Below are positions 24,964 through 34,529 of a stretch of DNA of 64,000 bases, piece after piece. Origin of the DNA: Sphingobacteriales bacterium (lineage in GTDB: Bacteria > Bacteroidota > Bacteroidia > Chitinophagales > Chitinophagaceae). Made by a program: the position numbers and the translations under genes. Within the stretch, counting starts at the first letter, position 1. Each line of letters starts with the position of its first letter. The stretch covers positions 1-64,000 of the forward strand of contig JACQDV010000092.1 of assembly GCA_016200915.1 (NCBI GenBank). The letters run 5' to 3'. The notes beneath the pieces are model-generated. The model saw only the letters and a list, made by a program, of their open reading frames with translations. It had not been told where the DNA came from and searched no databases.

Positions 24964-27933
24964 TTATTGATGAACTACTTTCCTGCTATTCCTTTTTTGA
25001 TCTATATACATCTCAAAAACATATACACCTTTTGGTAATTCAGCCAGGTTGTCAAATGTTGTTTCATTTATTCCTGCTATAGCATTAAATTGTTTTCTCC
25101 TGATCAATTTTCCCTGCATGTCAAATAACAATAATTCTGTTTGCTGATTAGATGCCGCACTAAACTGTATTTTGAAATAATCTGTGAATGGATTTCCAAT
25201 GAGTTTAAATTTAATATCCCTGTTTATTTTAATAACCGCTGTTTCTGAATATTGAAAGGAGCCATCATCATCTACCGATTTCACACGGTAATAATATATA
25301 GTGGCTGTTTCTCCCGCAATGTAATCTGAATAATTATAACTGATAGCAGCCCAGCTATCTTTAGCTGTAACAGTACCCATTTTCTTAAAGTTTCTGCCAT
25401 CGGTACTGCGTTCAACTTCGTAATGCGATAAATTAATTTCCTGTGCCACATTCCATTTAAGTTCATTAGTATTACCGGCATTATATCCTGTAATTGAAGT
25501 AAAGTTTACCGGTAATCCACCTGTATATAAACCACTTTTAAAAATTCCTTTTCCATGAGTGGCTGCAAGTAAATTATTATCTGCGGTAATTCTTAAATCA
25601 ACTACCTGGTTTACATCCCAAAGCCCGTTATTATAATCAAACCATGTATTCCCTTTATCAGGCGAAACATAAATTCCTAAATCATTACCAACATAAATAA
25701 CATTAGGGTTATTAGGATCAAAAATAATAGCATTGGCAGGAACATCTGGCAACCCACCAGATGATGGCCCGGCGTCTTTGGCAGTCCACACAACATTTGA
25801 AGCAGGGGACGCACCGGCATTTGCTGTTACATAAATATGAGCTGTACCGAAACCACCTAATGTTACCCATACACTGTCTTTATTAGTAGGACTCACATAC
25901 ATATCTAATACATACCGATCCGGTAAATTTGTTTTTATACTCGTAAAGGGAAGTGTGGCTCCTCCGTCTGTAGTTCTTAAAATATCGCTTCCTTTTGTTC
26001 TGTCAAAAAACAAAGAGTCAATATCATTATCTGCCTGAGCAAATGGCGTTGTTGATACATATACCCTATTAGCGTCATTGGGAGCGATTTCCAATGCTAA
26101 TGCTGGGCGATGAATTTTATCAATATAACTTGTTCCTACTGTTGTTCCGGTACCCCCACCAGTCCATGTAGTTCCTCCATTTGTACTTTTATGTATATTG
26201 TCGCTGCCAACATATATAACGTGGGGGTTTGTTTTACTAATGGCCAGTGGGGATACAAACCCGGTTCGTGAATCAGCAACTGCGCCTAAATAAGAGAGTT
26301 TAGCTGCTGCTGATCCTCCTTTTGTGGTAGCCAGGTTAACTGCCCTTGCGTCATTTGATATAAGAGTAGTATCACTTGTTGGATCAATAAAGCAAGCGGC
26401 TCCGTCGCCTCCGGCTGCTCCAGGGTAGTTTACCCAGGTTGAACCACCATTTGTTGTGTACATCACGTTGATGTCCTGCAGCCCACCCACAATATAATTA
26501 GCATCTGATGAACTAACACCGATTGATGCATAAAATTGCGATACTGCCAGTCCGGTGTTTGATTTGGTAAAACTGGTGCCGCCGTTAGTTGTTTTATAAA
26601 TTCCTCCATCACAAGCAACATAATAAGTTCCTCTTACAAGCGGATCAAACTGTATATCGTGATTATCGGCATGACCAACACCTGTTCCTGCTGAAGCAGA
26701 AGTAGAAATTTTATACTTAAAGGAATTTACACCTGCATAAGCAAGACTATCTGTAAAGAAAGGATTAATTGCTACAGTATGGGCACTCCAGAATTGATAA
26801 GATGTATGAGTGGATGAAGTTTTTGCTGCCCAGGTATTTCCAAAATCTGCTGACCGGTAAAGCTCATTTGGGCTTCCGGTTTCATCAACACCAATACTTG
26901 CTATAATGGTATCCCTGTTTCCTAAACTGGGTATATTATCTAATTTTATAAAACCTCTGAATGTAGCGGGAAGTGCAGAAGAAATTTTCGCCCAGCTTGA
27001 TCCATCATTTATTGTTCGAAATATCCCTTTTACAGTATTACCTAAGTTACCAACGGCAGCTACAATTTGAGTGGTATCTTTTGCATTAATAACCACATCG
27101 GTTACCATGGTTAAATTTAATATCCGTGTCCAGTTGGCACCAGAATCTCTGGAACGGTATAACCCGTCAGTTGCACAAGCAAAAACAGTTTTTGCGTTTA
27201 ACGGATTAAATCTCAACCGTTGAATACCAAACAGGTTGGATGTATTTTTTATCAGCACTTGTCTCCATGTAGTTCCGCCATTAGTACTTTTTAATATGCC
27301 AATTCCATAAGTTCCTCTTGTTTTCCATACATTATATCCGGTGTTATTGGGATTTGGTGTAGTTGTATTTACACTGGTATCTAACCTGTAAACTTCTCCC
27401 GTGCCTGCATAAAGCACATTTGTATCTGAAGGATTGATAATTATTGATGATACTCCTAAAACAGGAAGATTAGTTGTTACTTGCTGCCAGGATGAAGCAC
27501 CATTATATGATTTCCATATTCCACCACTGGCGGAGCCAACAAAAATACTGGTGGTTTTTACAGGATTAATTGCAATGGTTAGTACCCTGCCACCCGTTCC
27601 ATTATTTGGACCTAAAGAAGCCCAGTTACCATTTACACCCTGGCCACGCATTGCACTGCTGTAATGATTTCTTTTTTCTGCATATTCCCTCATTTGCCTG
27701 GCATATTCCCATGCAGCCAAATATTTAGCTGTCATATAAGAAGGATCAGGAAAACCTTTAGCCTGGTACCATGACATTAATTCTTTATCAATTCCATACG
27801 TTTCCCTTTCGGATTCTTCTGTTTCGTCTGCATCTGTTTCAAATCTTTCGCTGGAAGAATAAAAATTGTAGGCTAAAAGAAATAGCATGGAGAATATTGC
27901 TGCAGTTAAAGCAACGATTAATTTTCCTTTCAT
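24964..27933 (-). CDS. Large secreted beta-propeller protein, T9SS type A sorting
   Basis: 989 residues. N-terminal signal/anchor (about 4-25), an acidic linker, then repeated blades of the sortilin/BNR type: many copies of the pattern GGIWKSxNGGxxW, TNGGTTWxxV and NPxxxNVIYVG across about 105-810. Next a fibronectin-like domain (HYEVERSTDGRNF, about 835-910), then the C-terminal sorting domain (LLLFDMQGKLIRR, LPKGVYVFEM). Such proteins resemble WD40/YVTN or exo-sialidase-like propellers but no catalytic residues are evident, so it may be adhesive or structural. Bounded by a terminator downstream. Confidence 0.88.
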   Translation of the reverse strand: MKGKLIVALTAAIFSMLFLLAYNFYSSSERFETDADETEESERETYGIDKELMSWYQAKGFPDPSYMTAKYLAAWEYARQMREYAEKRNHYSSAMRGQGVNGNWASLGPNNGTGGRVLTIAINPVKTTSIFVGSASGGIWKSYNGASSWQQVTTNLPVLGVSSIIINPSDTNVLYAGTGEVYRLDTSVNTTTPNPNNTGYNVWKTRGTYGIGILKSTNGGTTWRQVLIKNTSNLFGIQRLRFNPLNAKTVFACATDGLYRSRDSGANWTRILNLTMVTDVVINAKDTTQIVAAVGNLGNTVKGIFRTINDGSSWAKISSALPATFRGFIKLDNIPSLGNRDTIIASIGVDETGSPNELYRSADFGNTWAAKTSSTHTSYQFWSAHTVAINPFFTDSLAYAGVNSFKYKISTSASAGTGVGHADNHDIQFDPLVRGTYYVACDGGIYKTTNGGTSFTKSNTGLAVSQFYASIGVSSSDANYIVGGLQDINVMYTTNGGSTWVNYPGAAGGDGAACFIDPTSDTTLISNDARAVNLATTKGGSAAAKLSYLGAVADSRTGFVSPLAISKTNPHVIYVGSDNIHKSTNGGTTWTGGGTGTTVGTSYIDKIHRPALALEIAPNDANRVYVSTTPFAQADNDIDSLFFDRTKGSDILRTTDGGATLPFTSIKTNLPDRYVLDMYVSPTNKDSVWVTLGGFGTAHIYVTANAGASPASNVVWTAKDAGPSSGGLPDVPANAIIFDPNNPNVIYVGNDLGIYVSPDKGNTWFDYNNGLWDVNQVVDLRITADNNLLAATHGKGIFKSGLYTGGLPVNFTSITGYNAGNTNELKWNVAQEINLSHYEVERSTDGRNFKKMGTVTAKDSWAAISYNYSDYIAGETATIYYYRVKSVDDDGSFQYSETAVIKINRDIKFKLIGNPFTDYFKIQFSAASNQQTELLLFDMQGKLIRRKQFNAIAGINETTFDNLAELPKGVYVFEMYIDQKRNSRKVVHQ

Positions 27934-27997
27934 AAGTCAGTTAACATTGGTTTTACTTAGTAATGGATATTTGCTGTAGTTACGAAAATAAGATTTT

Positions 27998-30658
27998 TTA
28001 TCTGTTAATTAACAACCTTTTGTTGATGATTATTCCATTGCTAATTACCTGCACAAGATATGTTCCCCCTTGCCAGTTTTCTTCCAAAGGAATTTCATAT
28101 TTTGTTATACCATTTACCGTAGAAATATTTTTGGTATAAAGGACCTCTCCATGCATGTTCATAATCTTTATAACCGCTGAACCGGATACACTTCCAACCA
28201 GGGTAATTGTTGTAACAGACCTTGCAGGGTTTGGAGCAAGAACAATATCATTTAAAGTAAGGTTCAAAATGTTTACCGATTTTACATCACTAAATTTATA
28301 TTTTCCATTAGCAAAGTTTAATTTAAGCCTGTAATATGTAGCACCATTATTAGGTTTTGTATCGGTAAGATTATATTCATGTTCACCGGGATTATTTAAA
28401 CCATTTGATTTAACATAATTGAAATTATCCCAGTTAAGTGCATTAGAACTCTTTTGAACTTCATATCCAATAAGATTATTATCCTCATCAGATACCCAGT
28501 CTATTTTTACCATAGTCTTATTATACACTGAAGCGTTAAAATCTTTTAAGTAAGCAGGTAACGTTACATCAACATAAACCCTGTAATCTTCTACTTCCCC
28601 GCTATTAAAATATCCGTTAGGTTTACTTGAGGTCATACCATTTGAAGCACTGGTAAGCCTGATTCGCAAATATGTAGATGTGCCGGGTGATGCTGTAACA
28701 GTAAGACCTGTCCAGTTAAGGGTAATTGTTTGTAAACTTGTGCCGGAAGAAATTGTAGAAGTTACCGCCTCGCCGGCATCAAAAACACCATTTACATTAT
28801 AATCGAGCCAGCCAATTAATGTGGCATTTGCACCTGTATTATTATATACTTTAACTACAGCCTGGTAATTAACTGATGCACCTGATGGTAAAATATTCAC
28901 TGTACTTATCCCATCTTCATCTGCCCCATCTCCGTCAGCATTCACCGTTGGTACTTTGTCAAATTCTCTGTCAAATGTTGCGCCTATTCTCAAGGTTGTA
29001 TCTTGCTCATGTACTGCCGGATCTGAACCCGATGGATCATAACTGGAAGGCGCATCTCCAAAATCTGTTTTTGTTTTGAATGGACCAGCAGCATCACCGG
29101 AAGCACCAATATTACCGCCACCAGGGCCAATCCCTTTTGCCCAGTCAGGTGACATATTTGATGCGGAGGTGCCCGTTATTTTCATTTTTGTACCTACAGA
29201 GCCTGCTTCATTATAAACACCTATGGAATCATAGACCCAAATAATCTTACCCGACCAGGTGATACCTGTTTGTCTTGGTATGTTGTAGGAGGGTGCAGCT
29301 GTATAATCCTGATCCATATTTCCGGTTTGCAGGTTAAAGTGATAATAATCATCCTGCGAAGTGCTAACACCGTCAAAATCATATAACTCACCATCTTTAA
29401 CCACAAAGTCATTCCAGTCATGCATAGAAGTACCGCTACCATTATCGGCAGGAGTGGCCCATACCTGGCTGGAACGGTAAGGAATATTACTGGAATTAAA
29501 ATCAACCCTCCATATAATAGATTCTCTGCCGCTATTTTTTGAGCCGTTACTTCCTTCAACCCCAAAATAAAGAGTACCATCATAAAAGGAAGAGCCGGCA
29601 GACTCAGAGCCATAATCAAACGTAGGAATGCCAATAGAGTTTACATCTACTGCCAGTGAAGCATCTATTGACTCGGTATTATAATCCCATCTTCTGAGTG
29701 TTCGGGTATTATAGGCCTTGGTACCATAGTCATGCACATAATATACATAATGTTTTTTATGATCATACGCCAGCCCGTTTACAAATTTTGGTGCATTGGC
29801 ATCAGCAGCAAGGTTTCCTGAGAATAAAAATTTTCCTTTACCTGTAGCAGTGTCTATGTATGAAACAGAATTTGAATCGGGTGTTGACAATATAAAGGTA
29901 GGTTGACCAGTAAATGGTTTTGCATCCACAAAATAATTGGTAGCGAAGCTTCCCGATACACAAGCAGACAAATCGGATAACCAGAAATCTGCATTTTCAA
30001 TTCCACCTGTACCACAACCAGAAGAGCAGGTAGCTGTAGCTGTAACAACAATAGTAACGCTGGTAAGAGGCCCTGCTATATCCACATTAATAGTACCATC
30101 TGTACTTGTATTAGCAACTGTTGTTGCTGATGCCGTAGCTATTGCGGTGGGTGTTCCGCTGCCGACTATCGTGAGCACTATACCGGAAAGTTTTGCCATT
30201 GTAACATTCACTGGTGATGCACCATTAGCTGCAGTGATGGTAGTTACCTGAGAATAATCTAAATCGTACATTGAAAATTTAAGATTGGCTACTGCGCTAT
30301 CAAAGGTTAAGGTAATAGTTCCATTCCCTCTAAACTGAACATCCGCTCCAGCACCATAAGAACCAGTTTCACCAGTATTTGTAGTATTTTCACCCAATAT
30401 GTTTGCGGAAGCAAAGTTATTTGTAATTACAACCCTTCTTTTACCCATAGCAAATGCCTGGTTTTGTGCGAGAGACAGTGGCACACCCGGATAATTGGAT
30501 GTAGGGGCATAGTTACCGGTATTCACTAAAAAATCTAACCAGTCCCAGTTGATATTAGCAGTTGAATAACCGGCACTGCATTGGGCAGATAAATTTCCTG
30601 ATATCGTTAAACATAACAGGACCGTTAAAAATAATTGGCATTTCAATCTCTTTTTCAT
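27998..30658 (-). CDS. Large secreted protein with GEVED domain, T9SS type A sorting
   Basis: 886 residues. Signal peptide 1-25, an N-terminal beta-rich region rich in Thr/Ser/Gly, a propeller-like middle part (GLAYDHKKHYVYYVHDYG), the DFGDAPSSYD segment and then a GEVED domain (NADGDGADEDGIS, SGEVEDYRVYV at about 700). It ends with a fibronectin-like domain (YEVQKSSNALNW) and the sorting domain (VLAPNPARSVTTI). GEVED modules are common in secreted adhesins and large surface proteins. No enzyme motif is seen. It lies in tandem with the propeller T9SS gene, 64 bases upstream of it. Confidence 0.87.
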   Translation of the reverse strand: MKKRLKCQLFLTVLLCLTISGNLSAQCSAGYSTANINWDWLDFLVNTGNYAPTSNYPGVPLSLAQNQAFAMGKRRVVITNNFASANILGENTTNTGETGSYGAGADVQFRGNGTITLTFDSAVANLKFSMYDLDYSQVTTITAANGASPVNVTMAKLSGIVLTIVGSGTPTAIATASATTVANTSTDGTINVDIAGPLTSVTIVVTATATCSSGCGTGGIENADFWLSDLSACVSGSFATNYFVDAKPFTGQPTFILSTPDSNSVSYIDTATGKGKFLFSGNLAADANAPKFVNGLAYDHKKHYVYYVHDYGTKAYNTRTLRRWDYNTESIDASLAVDVNSIGIPTFDYGSESAGSSFYDGTLYFGVEGSNGSKNSGRESIIWRVDFNSSNIPYRSSQVWATPADNGSGTSMHDWNDFVVKDGELYDFDGVSTSQDDYYHFNLQTGNMDQDYTAAPSYNIPRQTGITWSGKIIWVYDSIGVYNEAGSVGTKMKITGTSASNMSPDWAKGIGPGGGNIGASGDAAGPFKTKTDFGDAPSSYDPSGSDPAVHEQDTTLRIGATFDREFDKVPTVNADGDGADEDGISTVNILPSGASVNYQAVVKVYNNTGANATLIGWLDYNVNGVFDAGEAVTSTISSGTSLQTITLNWTGLTVTASPGTSTYLRIRLTSASNGMTSSKPNGYFNSGEVEDYRVYVDVTLPAYLKDFNASVYNKTMVKIDWVSDEDNNLIGYEVQKSSNALNWDNFNYVKSNGLNNPGEHEYNLTDTKPNNGATYYRLKLNFANGKYKFSDVKSVNILNLTLNDIVLAPNPARSVTTITLVGSVSGSAVIKIMNMHGEVLYTKNISTVNGITKYEIPLEENWQGGTYLVQVISNGIIINKRLLINR

Positions 30659-31073
30659 AGAGCATAGATTTGGATATATTTGGTTTGCGTATCAATGCTA
30701 AATCAATAAACTTCAATCGCCGTTAGAAAATCCAATAAGAAACCCCAAATACACTTAAAGTGTATCATCAACAACTTTCTATCAATACACACTTGTAAGA
30801 GGAAAAATAAACTTACTGAAGGATTTTATTGGTACGTCGAATGAATTCATAGATTTGGATTGAAATTGCAGTAAAATTAATAGTCGCAATGAACATATGC
30901 AAGTTTTTTATAAATAAACTACTTAATAATTACTTATAAGTAAAAAATAAGTAGAAGTGCATTGTGTTTTTACTATACCATTCAGTAATTATTCGTCTTT
31001 AAATTATTTTATTTTTAAGTTTAAATCTTTCAGCGGCAGAATTATAAAATTGATAAATCATATTTATAAAGTT
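30659..31073. other. Non-coding gap of about 415 bases
   Basis: No ORF with protein character. It should contain the promoter of the minus-strand GEVED gene, but I see no clear TAnnTTTG box. A small palindrome, ATACACTTAAAGTGTAT, lies near 30750. The gap is otherwise unexplained. Confidence 0.6.
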
Positions 31074-31098
31074 AAAGGGCTGCAAAACGCAGCCCTTT
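31074..31098. terminator. Terminator after atpA
   Basis: AAAGGGCTGC / GCAGCCCTTT stem (31074-31083, 31089-31098), 24 bases beyond the atpA stop. It ends the ATP synthase operon directly after atpA. Confidence 0.88.
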
Positions 31099-31121
31099 TT
31101 ATTCAATTTAGTAATACATGC

Positions 31122-32699
31122 TTATTTATACTGTGCCATCAATCCCTTCGCCATTTCCACCATCCTCTTCAATCCATCTTCTGGCAGGTTACCTTTCTTA
31201 AACTCAGCCAGCAGTTCAGGCATTTTGTTTTCCATTTCCATTAAGAAATGTTCTTCAAACTCCTTCACACGTTTAACAGGCACCGAACTTAATAAACCTT
31301 GTGTACCGAGATAAATGATAGCCACCTGCTTTTCTACACTGAACGGAGAATACTGGGCTTGTTTCAAAATTTCCACGTTACGGGCACCTTTATCTAATAC
31401 TGATTTAGTAGCAGCATCGAGGTCGCCACCAAACTTAGAGAAGGCTTCCATCTCACGGTAAAGTGCCTGATCCAATTTTAATGTACCAGCTACTTTTTTC
31501 ATAGACTTAATCTGCGCATTACCACCCACACGACTTACAGAGATACCTACGTTAATCGCCGGACGGATACCAGCGTTAAACAAGTTACCTTCTAAGAATA
31601 TCTGACCATCAGTGATAGAGATTACGTTTGTAGGGATATATGCAGATACGTCACCGGCTTGTGTTTCAATAACAGGTAAAGCAGTTAATGAACCACCACC
31701 TTTTACTAAATGCTTAATGCTATCCGGAACGTCGTTCATGTTCTTAGCCACTTTATCGTCACCGATAACTTTTGCAGCTCTTTCGAGCAAACGACTATGC
31801 AAATAGAATACATCACCAGGATAAGCTTCACGACCAGGAGGACGACGCAACAACAGCGACACCTCACGGTAAGCCACCGCTTGTTTACTTAAATCATCAT
31901 ATACAATCAATGCAGGACGTCCGGTATCACGGAAGTACTCACCAATAGCTGCACCTGCATAAGGAGCAAAGAACTGTTGAGGAGCAGGGTCACTGGCAGA
32001 AGCCGCTACTATAACCGTGTAATCCATCGCACCATTGTCCTGTAAAGTCTTCATGATACCAGCAATGGTTGAAGCTTTTTGCCCAATAGCTACATATATA
32101 CAGTAAACAGGTTTACCTGCTGCATAAAACTCTTTCTGGTTGATGATGGTATCAATTGCAATAGCTGTTTTACCTGTTTGACGGTCACCGATAATCAGCT
32201 CCCTTTGACCACGACCAATAGGAATCATCGCATCAATGGCTTTGATACCCGTTTGTAATGGTTCCTTAACCGGTTCACGATAGATAACGCCGGGAGCTTT
32301 ACGTTCCAATGGCATATCATACAGTTCACCGCTGATAGGACCTTTACCATCAATTGGTTCACCTAAAGTGTTTATAACACGACCAATTACACCTTCACCG
32401 GTTTTAATAGAAGCAATCTTTCCGGTACGGCGTACGGTAGCACCTTCTTTAATTTCACCGCTCTCTCCCATCAATACCACACCCACATTATCTTCTTCCA
32501 GGTTCAATGCAACTGCACGAACACCGTTTTCAAATTCTACCAGTTCCCCGGCACGAACATTATTCAATCCATAAACACGGGCAATACCATCACCCACCTG
32601 CAGCACTGTTCCTACTTCTTCCAAATCAGCGCCTACATTAAAGTTGCTTAATTGCTGGCGGAGTATCGCAGATATTTCATCTGGTTTAATCTCTGGCAT
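31122..32699 (-). CDS. atpA: ATP synthase F1 subunit alpha
   Basis: Nucleotide-binding but non-catalytic subunit of the F1 head. P-loop GDRQTGKT at residues 171-178, the [11 protein letters not shown] and [20 protein letters not shown]-type family blocks, and the Arg-finger region [11 protein letters not shown]. 525 residues, complete. It is the last gene of the operon: a terminator follows and no atpG is found downstream, although atpG often follows atpA in relatives. The 265-base gap before it carries several intergenic repeats. Confidence 0.98.
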   Translation of the reverse strand: MPEIKPDEISAILRQQLSNFNVGADLEEVGTVLQVGDGIARVYGLNNVRAGELVEFENGVRAVALNLEEDNVGVVLMGESGEIKEGATVRRTGKIASIKTGEGVIGRVINTLGEPIDGKGPISGELYDMPLERKAPGVIYREPVKEPLQTGIKAIDAMIPIGRGQRELIIGDRQTGKTAIAIDTIINQKEFYAAGKPVYCIYVAIGQKASTIAGIMKTLQDNGAMDYTVIVAASASDPAPQQFFAPYAGAAIGEYFRDTGRPALIVYDDLSKQAVAYREVSLLLRRPPGREAYPGDVFYLHSRLLERAAKVIGDDKVAKNMNDVPDSIKHLVKGGGSLTALPVIETQAGDVSAYIPTNVISITDGQIFLEGNLFNAGIRPAINVGISVSRVGGNAQIKSMKKVAGTLKLDQALYREMEAFSKFGGDLDAATKSVLDKGARNVEILKQAQYSPFSVEKQVAIIYLGTQGLLSSVPVKRVKEFEEHFLMEMENKMPELLAEFKKGNLPEDGLKRMVEMAKGLMAQYK

Positions 32700-32735
32700 A
32701 AACTATTGTTTTAAATTTTTCTTTTTTATTTTTTG

Positions 32736-32765
32736 CCTGCCCACCGAAACTTTAGTGCAGGTGGG
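32736..32765. repeat. Palindromic repeat CCTGCCCACC...GGTGGG
   Basis: CCCACC and GGTGGG flank a GAAACTTTAGTGCA centre. It resembles a widespread bacterial intergenic repeat of the form CCCGCCGAAGCTTTAGCG. Here it lies in the atpH-atpA gap. Confidence 0.65.
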
Positions 32766-32795
32766 TAACCGGCTTTACGATTACTATTTAGCTTC

Positions 32796-32837
32796 GGTTG
32801 TGTCACTCACTTGTTCGTTCTGTAATGCTACTCATCT
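32796..32837. repeat. Copy of the 3.6-kb composite repeat word
   Basis: GGTTGTGTCACTCACTTG continues with a CGTTCTGTAA word and CTCATCT. It agrees closely with 3741-3764 (opposite strand) and more loosely with 3582-3623, 29 kb away. Confidence 0.7.
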
Positions 32838-32840
32838 CTT

Positions 32841-32950
32841 AGTTGGCAGTTACCAGTCCTCAGTTTGCAATTCTATTTTTAACATTCTTCTCTTTTCCAA
32901 AACACTTCTTAAAGTTGTGTTGCGAACTGCCCACTGCTAACTGAGAACTT
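32841..32950. repeat. CAGTT-word hairpin between atpH and atpA
   Basis: The left arm (32841-32873) contains GGCAGTT and CTCAGTT; the complement of the right arm (32922-32950) contains the same words in swapped order (CTCAGTTAGCAGTGGGCAGTT). Imperfect, word-shuffled inverted repeat. Confidence 0.55.
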
Positions 32951-32964
32951 AATTCGCACAACTC

Positions 32965-33528
32965 TTAACGAATATTCTGCACATACACATTCTGTAAAAA
33001 CTGTTTCCTGATATCATTCAAATCCCTCAATATACTGGCATCAACCAGGTTATTGTGAAACTCTAATGTAAATCCTCCAATCAACTCATCTTTCACCGCA
33101 GTTTCCAGTTGAATATTTTGTAAAGGTGTCTCTGCTTTTATCTTGCTTACAATTTGTTGCTTCAGTTCATCACTGATGGCAACAGCCGTTGTGATCTTTA
33201 CTTTATGTATGCCTTTAATTTCGTTGTACTGCTCAATAAAAGCATTCACAATTTCAGGTAATACACTTTCCCTGCCTTTTTGTACCAGCAGGCGGTTAAA
33301 TCCTTCCGTCATCTTGCTCACTTTACCCGAAGTAACGGCCTCAACAATTTTACCTTTTTTATCTGCCTGTATAATGGGGCTCTTCAATAAGTTTACAAAT
33401 TCCCTGCTTTGTTTGCAAAGTGATTGCAGGTACTGCATATCGGCATGCACCTGTTCTAATTGGTTTTGCTCAATAGCCAAACCAATTAAACTCTTCGCAT
33501 ATCTTCCTGCTAAACGGGGTTGTTGCAT
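32965..33528 (-). CDS. atpH: ATP synthase F1 subunit delta
   Basis: Stator subunit that links F1 alpha to the b subunits. 187 residues, all helical in the N-terminal part, beginning QPRLAGRYAKSLIGLAIEQ and ending with the family hallmark GGFTLEFHNNLVDASI...LNDIRKQF. Third-last position in the order a-c-b-delta-alpha is normal. The 75 bases before it hold a word-type repeat instead of a tight junction with atpF. Confidence 0.95.
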   Translation of the reverse strand: MQQPRLAGRYAKSLIGLAIEQNQLEQVHADMQYLQSLCKQSREFVNLLKSPIIQADKKGKIVEAVTSGKVSKMTEGFNRLLVQKGRESVLPEIVNAFIEQYNEIKGIHKVKITTAVAISDELKQQIVSKIKAETPLQNIQLETAVKDELIGGFTLEFHNNLVDASILRDLNDIRKQFLQNVYVQNIR

Positions 33529-33534
33529 AAATCA

Positions 33535-33602
33535 ATTTGATAATTTGCTAATTAGATAATGAGATAAATATTACATCAGCACATTATCACATCAGCATAT
33601 TA
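33535..33602. repeat. AT-rich word repeat between atpF and atpH
   Basis: ATAATTTGCTAATTAGATAATGAG on the left and CACATTATCACATCAGCATATTAG-like words on the right form a partly self-complementary stretch filling the gap. Confidence 0.45.
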
Positions 33603-33603
33603 G

Positions 33604-34098
33604 TTAGTTCAGTTTTACTTCGTTTGATAACTGCTTGATGTATTGTTCCTGATCTGCTTTATTACCCAGTTCACGACGCAATACTTTTTCTGATACTTCA
33701 ATTACTAAGTTGCCCACTTGATTCTTCACCTCGGTTAAAGCAGCCATCTTCTGATTTTCGATTGAAGCCAATGCATCAGCCATTATTTTAGAGGCTTCAA
33801 CTTTTGCCTGCTCTTTAGCTTCACTTACAATTTTATCTTTAGTTTCTTTAGCTTCTTTCAGCATTTGTGCTCTTTCTTCACGGGCTTGTGCCATCAACGC
33901 TTCATTTTCATTTTTCAACTGGGCCATTTCAGCTTTTACTCTTTCAGCAGTAGCTAAAGAATCAGCAATTGTTTTTTCTCTTTCCTTTAAACCATTAATA
34001 ATGGCAGGCCATGCTTTTGATTTTAAAATAAAAAACACTACCAGGAAAGCCAGCAATGTCCAAACCAATAAACCTAACGCAGGACTGAGTAATTCCAT
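33604..34098 (-). CDS. atpF: ATP synthase F0 subunit b
   Basis: Peripheral stalk subunit: one N-terminal membrane helix (about 6-26, LGLLVWTLLAFLVVFFILKS) followed by a long charged coiled coil (REERAQMLKEAKETKDKI) that contacts delta. 164 residues, normal. It lies between atpE and atpH; the 148-base gap toward atpE includes a stable stem-loop (34198-34230) and AT-rich words. Confidence 0.95.
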   Translation of the reverse strand: MELLSPALGLLVWTLLAFLVVFFILKSKAWPAIINGLKEREKTIADSLATAERVKAEMAQLKNENEALMAQAREERAQMLKEAKETKDKIVSEAKEQAKVEASKIMADALASIENQKMAALTEVKNQVGNLVIEVSEKVLRRELGNKADQEQYIKQLSNEVKLN

Positions 34099-34114
34099 AA
34101 AATAAATTTCAAGA

Positions 34115-34195
34115 TTTCTAAATTTCTATATTGCTATGATTGCGTTGAGATGTGAATTTTAAAATTTTCAAATCAGCAATCTTCAAATTTTATTT
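34115..34195. repeat. AT-rich word region between atpE and atpF
   Basis: Repeated TTTCAAG/TTCAAAT-like words (AAATTTCTATATTG, AAAATTTTCAAATC) with partial self-complementarity. Similar words occur at 8346-8405. Confidence 0.4.
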
Positions 34196-34197
34196 AA

Positions 34198-34230
34198 ACT
34201 GCATCCTCCGCCCTGTGCTTTGGATGCAGT
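34198..34230 (-). promoter_or_regulatory. Stem-loop after atpE
   Basis: ACTGCATCC / GGATGCAGT (34198-34206, 34222-34230), 17 bases beyond the atpE stop inside the operon. No long U-run on the minus strand, so a processing or stabilising hairpin is more likely than a full terminator. Confidence 0.7.
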
Positions 34231-34246
34231 AAAAACTTTACAATGA

Positions 34247-34495
34247 TTATAATACCATTGCTAAGAAACCAACGATGATTGCAAACAGGGCAGCACCTTC
34301 AACCAGCGCTGCAGTCAGAATCATGTTAGCACGAATGTCGTTAGAGGCTTCCGGCTGACGGGCAATAGCTTCAACGGCACCTTTACCAATCTGTCCGATA
34401 CCAATACCAGCACCCATAGCAGCCAAACCTGCACCGATAGCACCACCACCGTTAGCAAACGGAGTAGCACTTAAGATAACATTCAGTAAATCCAT
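34247..34495 (-). CDS. atpE: ATP synthase F0 subunit c
   Basis: Rotor ring proteolipid with two membrane helices joined by the polar RQPEASNDIR loop. The ion-binding Glu66 is in ALVEGAALFAI; there is no Ser/Thr next to it and no matching Gln in helix 1, so proton rather than sodium coupling is expected. I use the ATG at 34495 (MDLLNVILSATPFA, 82 residues); a longer reading to 34567 would overlap atpB and is not family-like. A stem-loop follows the stop. Confidence 0.96.
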   Translation of the reverse strand: MDLLNVILSATPFANGGGAIGAGLAAMGAGIGIGQIGKGAVEAIARQPEASNDIRANMILTAALVEGAALFAIIVGFLAMVL

Positions 34496-34529
34496 ACTTC
34501 TGTTTTTATATTGGTTAAAAATAAACTCA

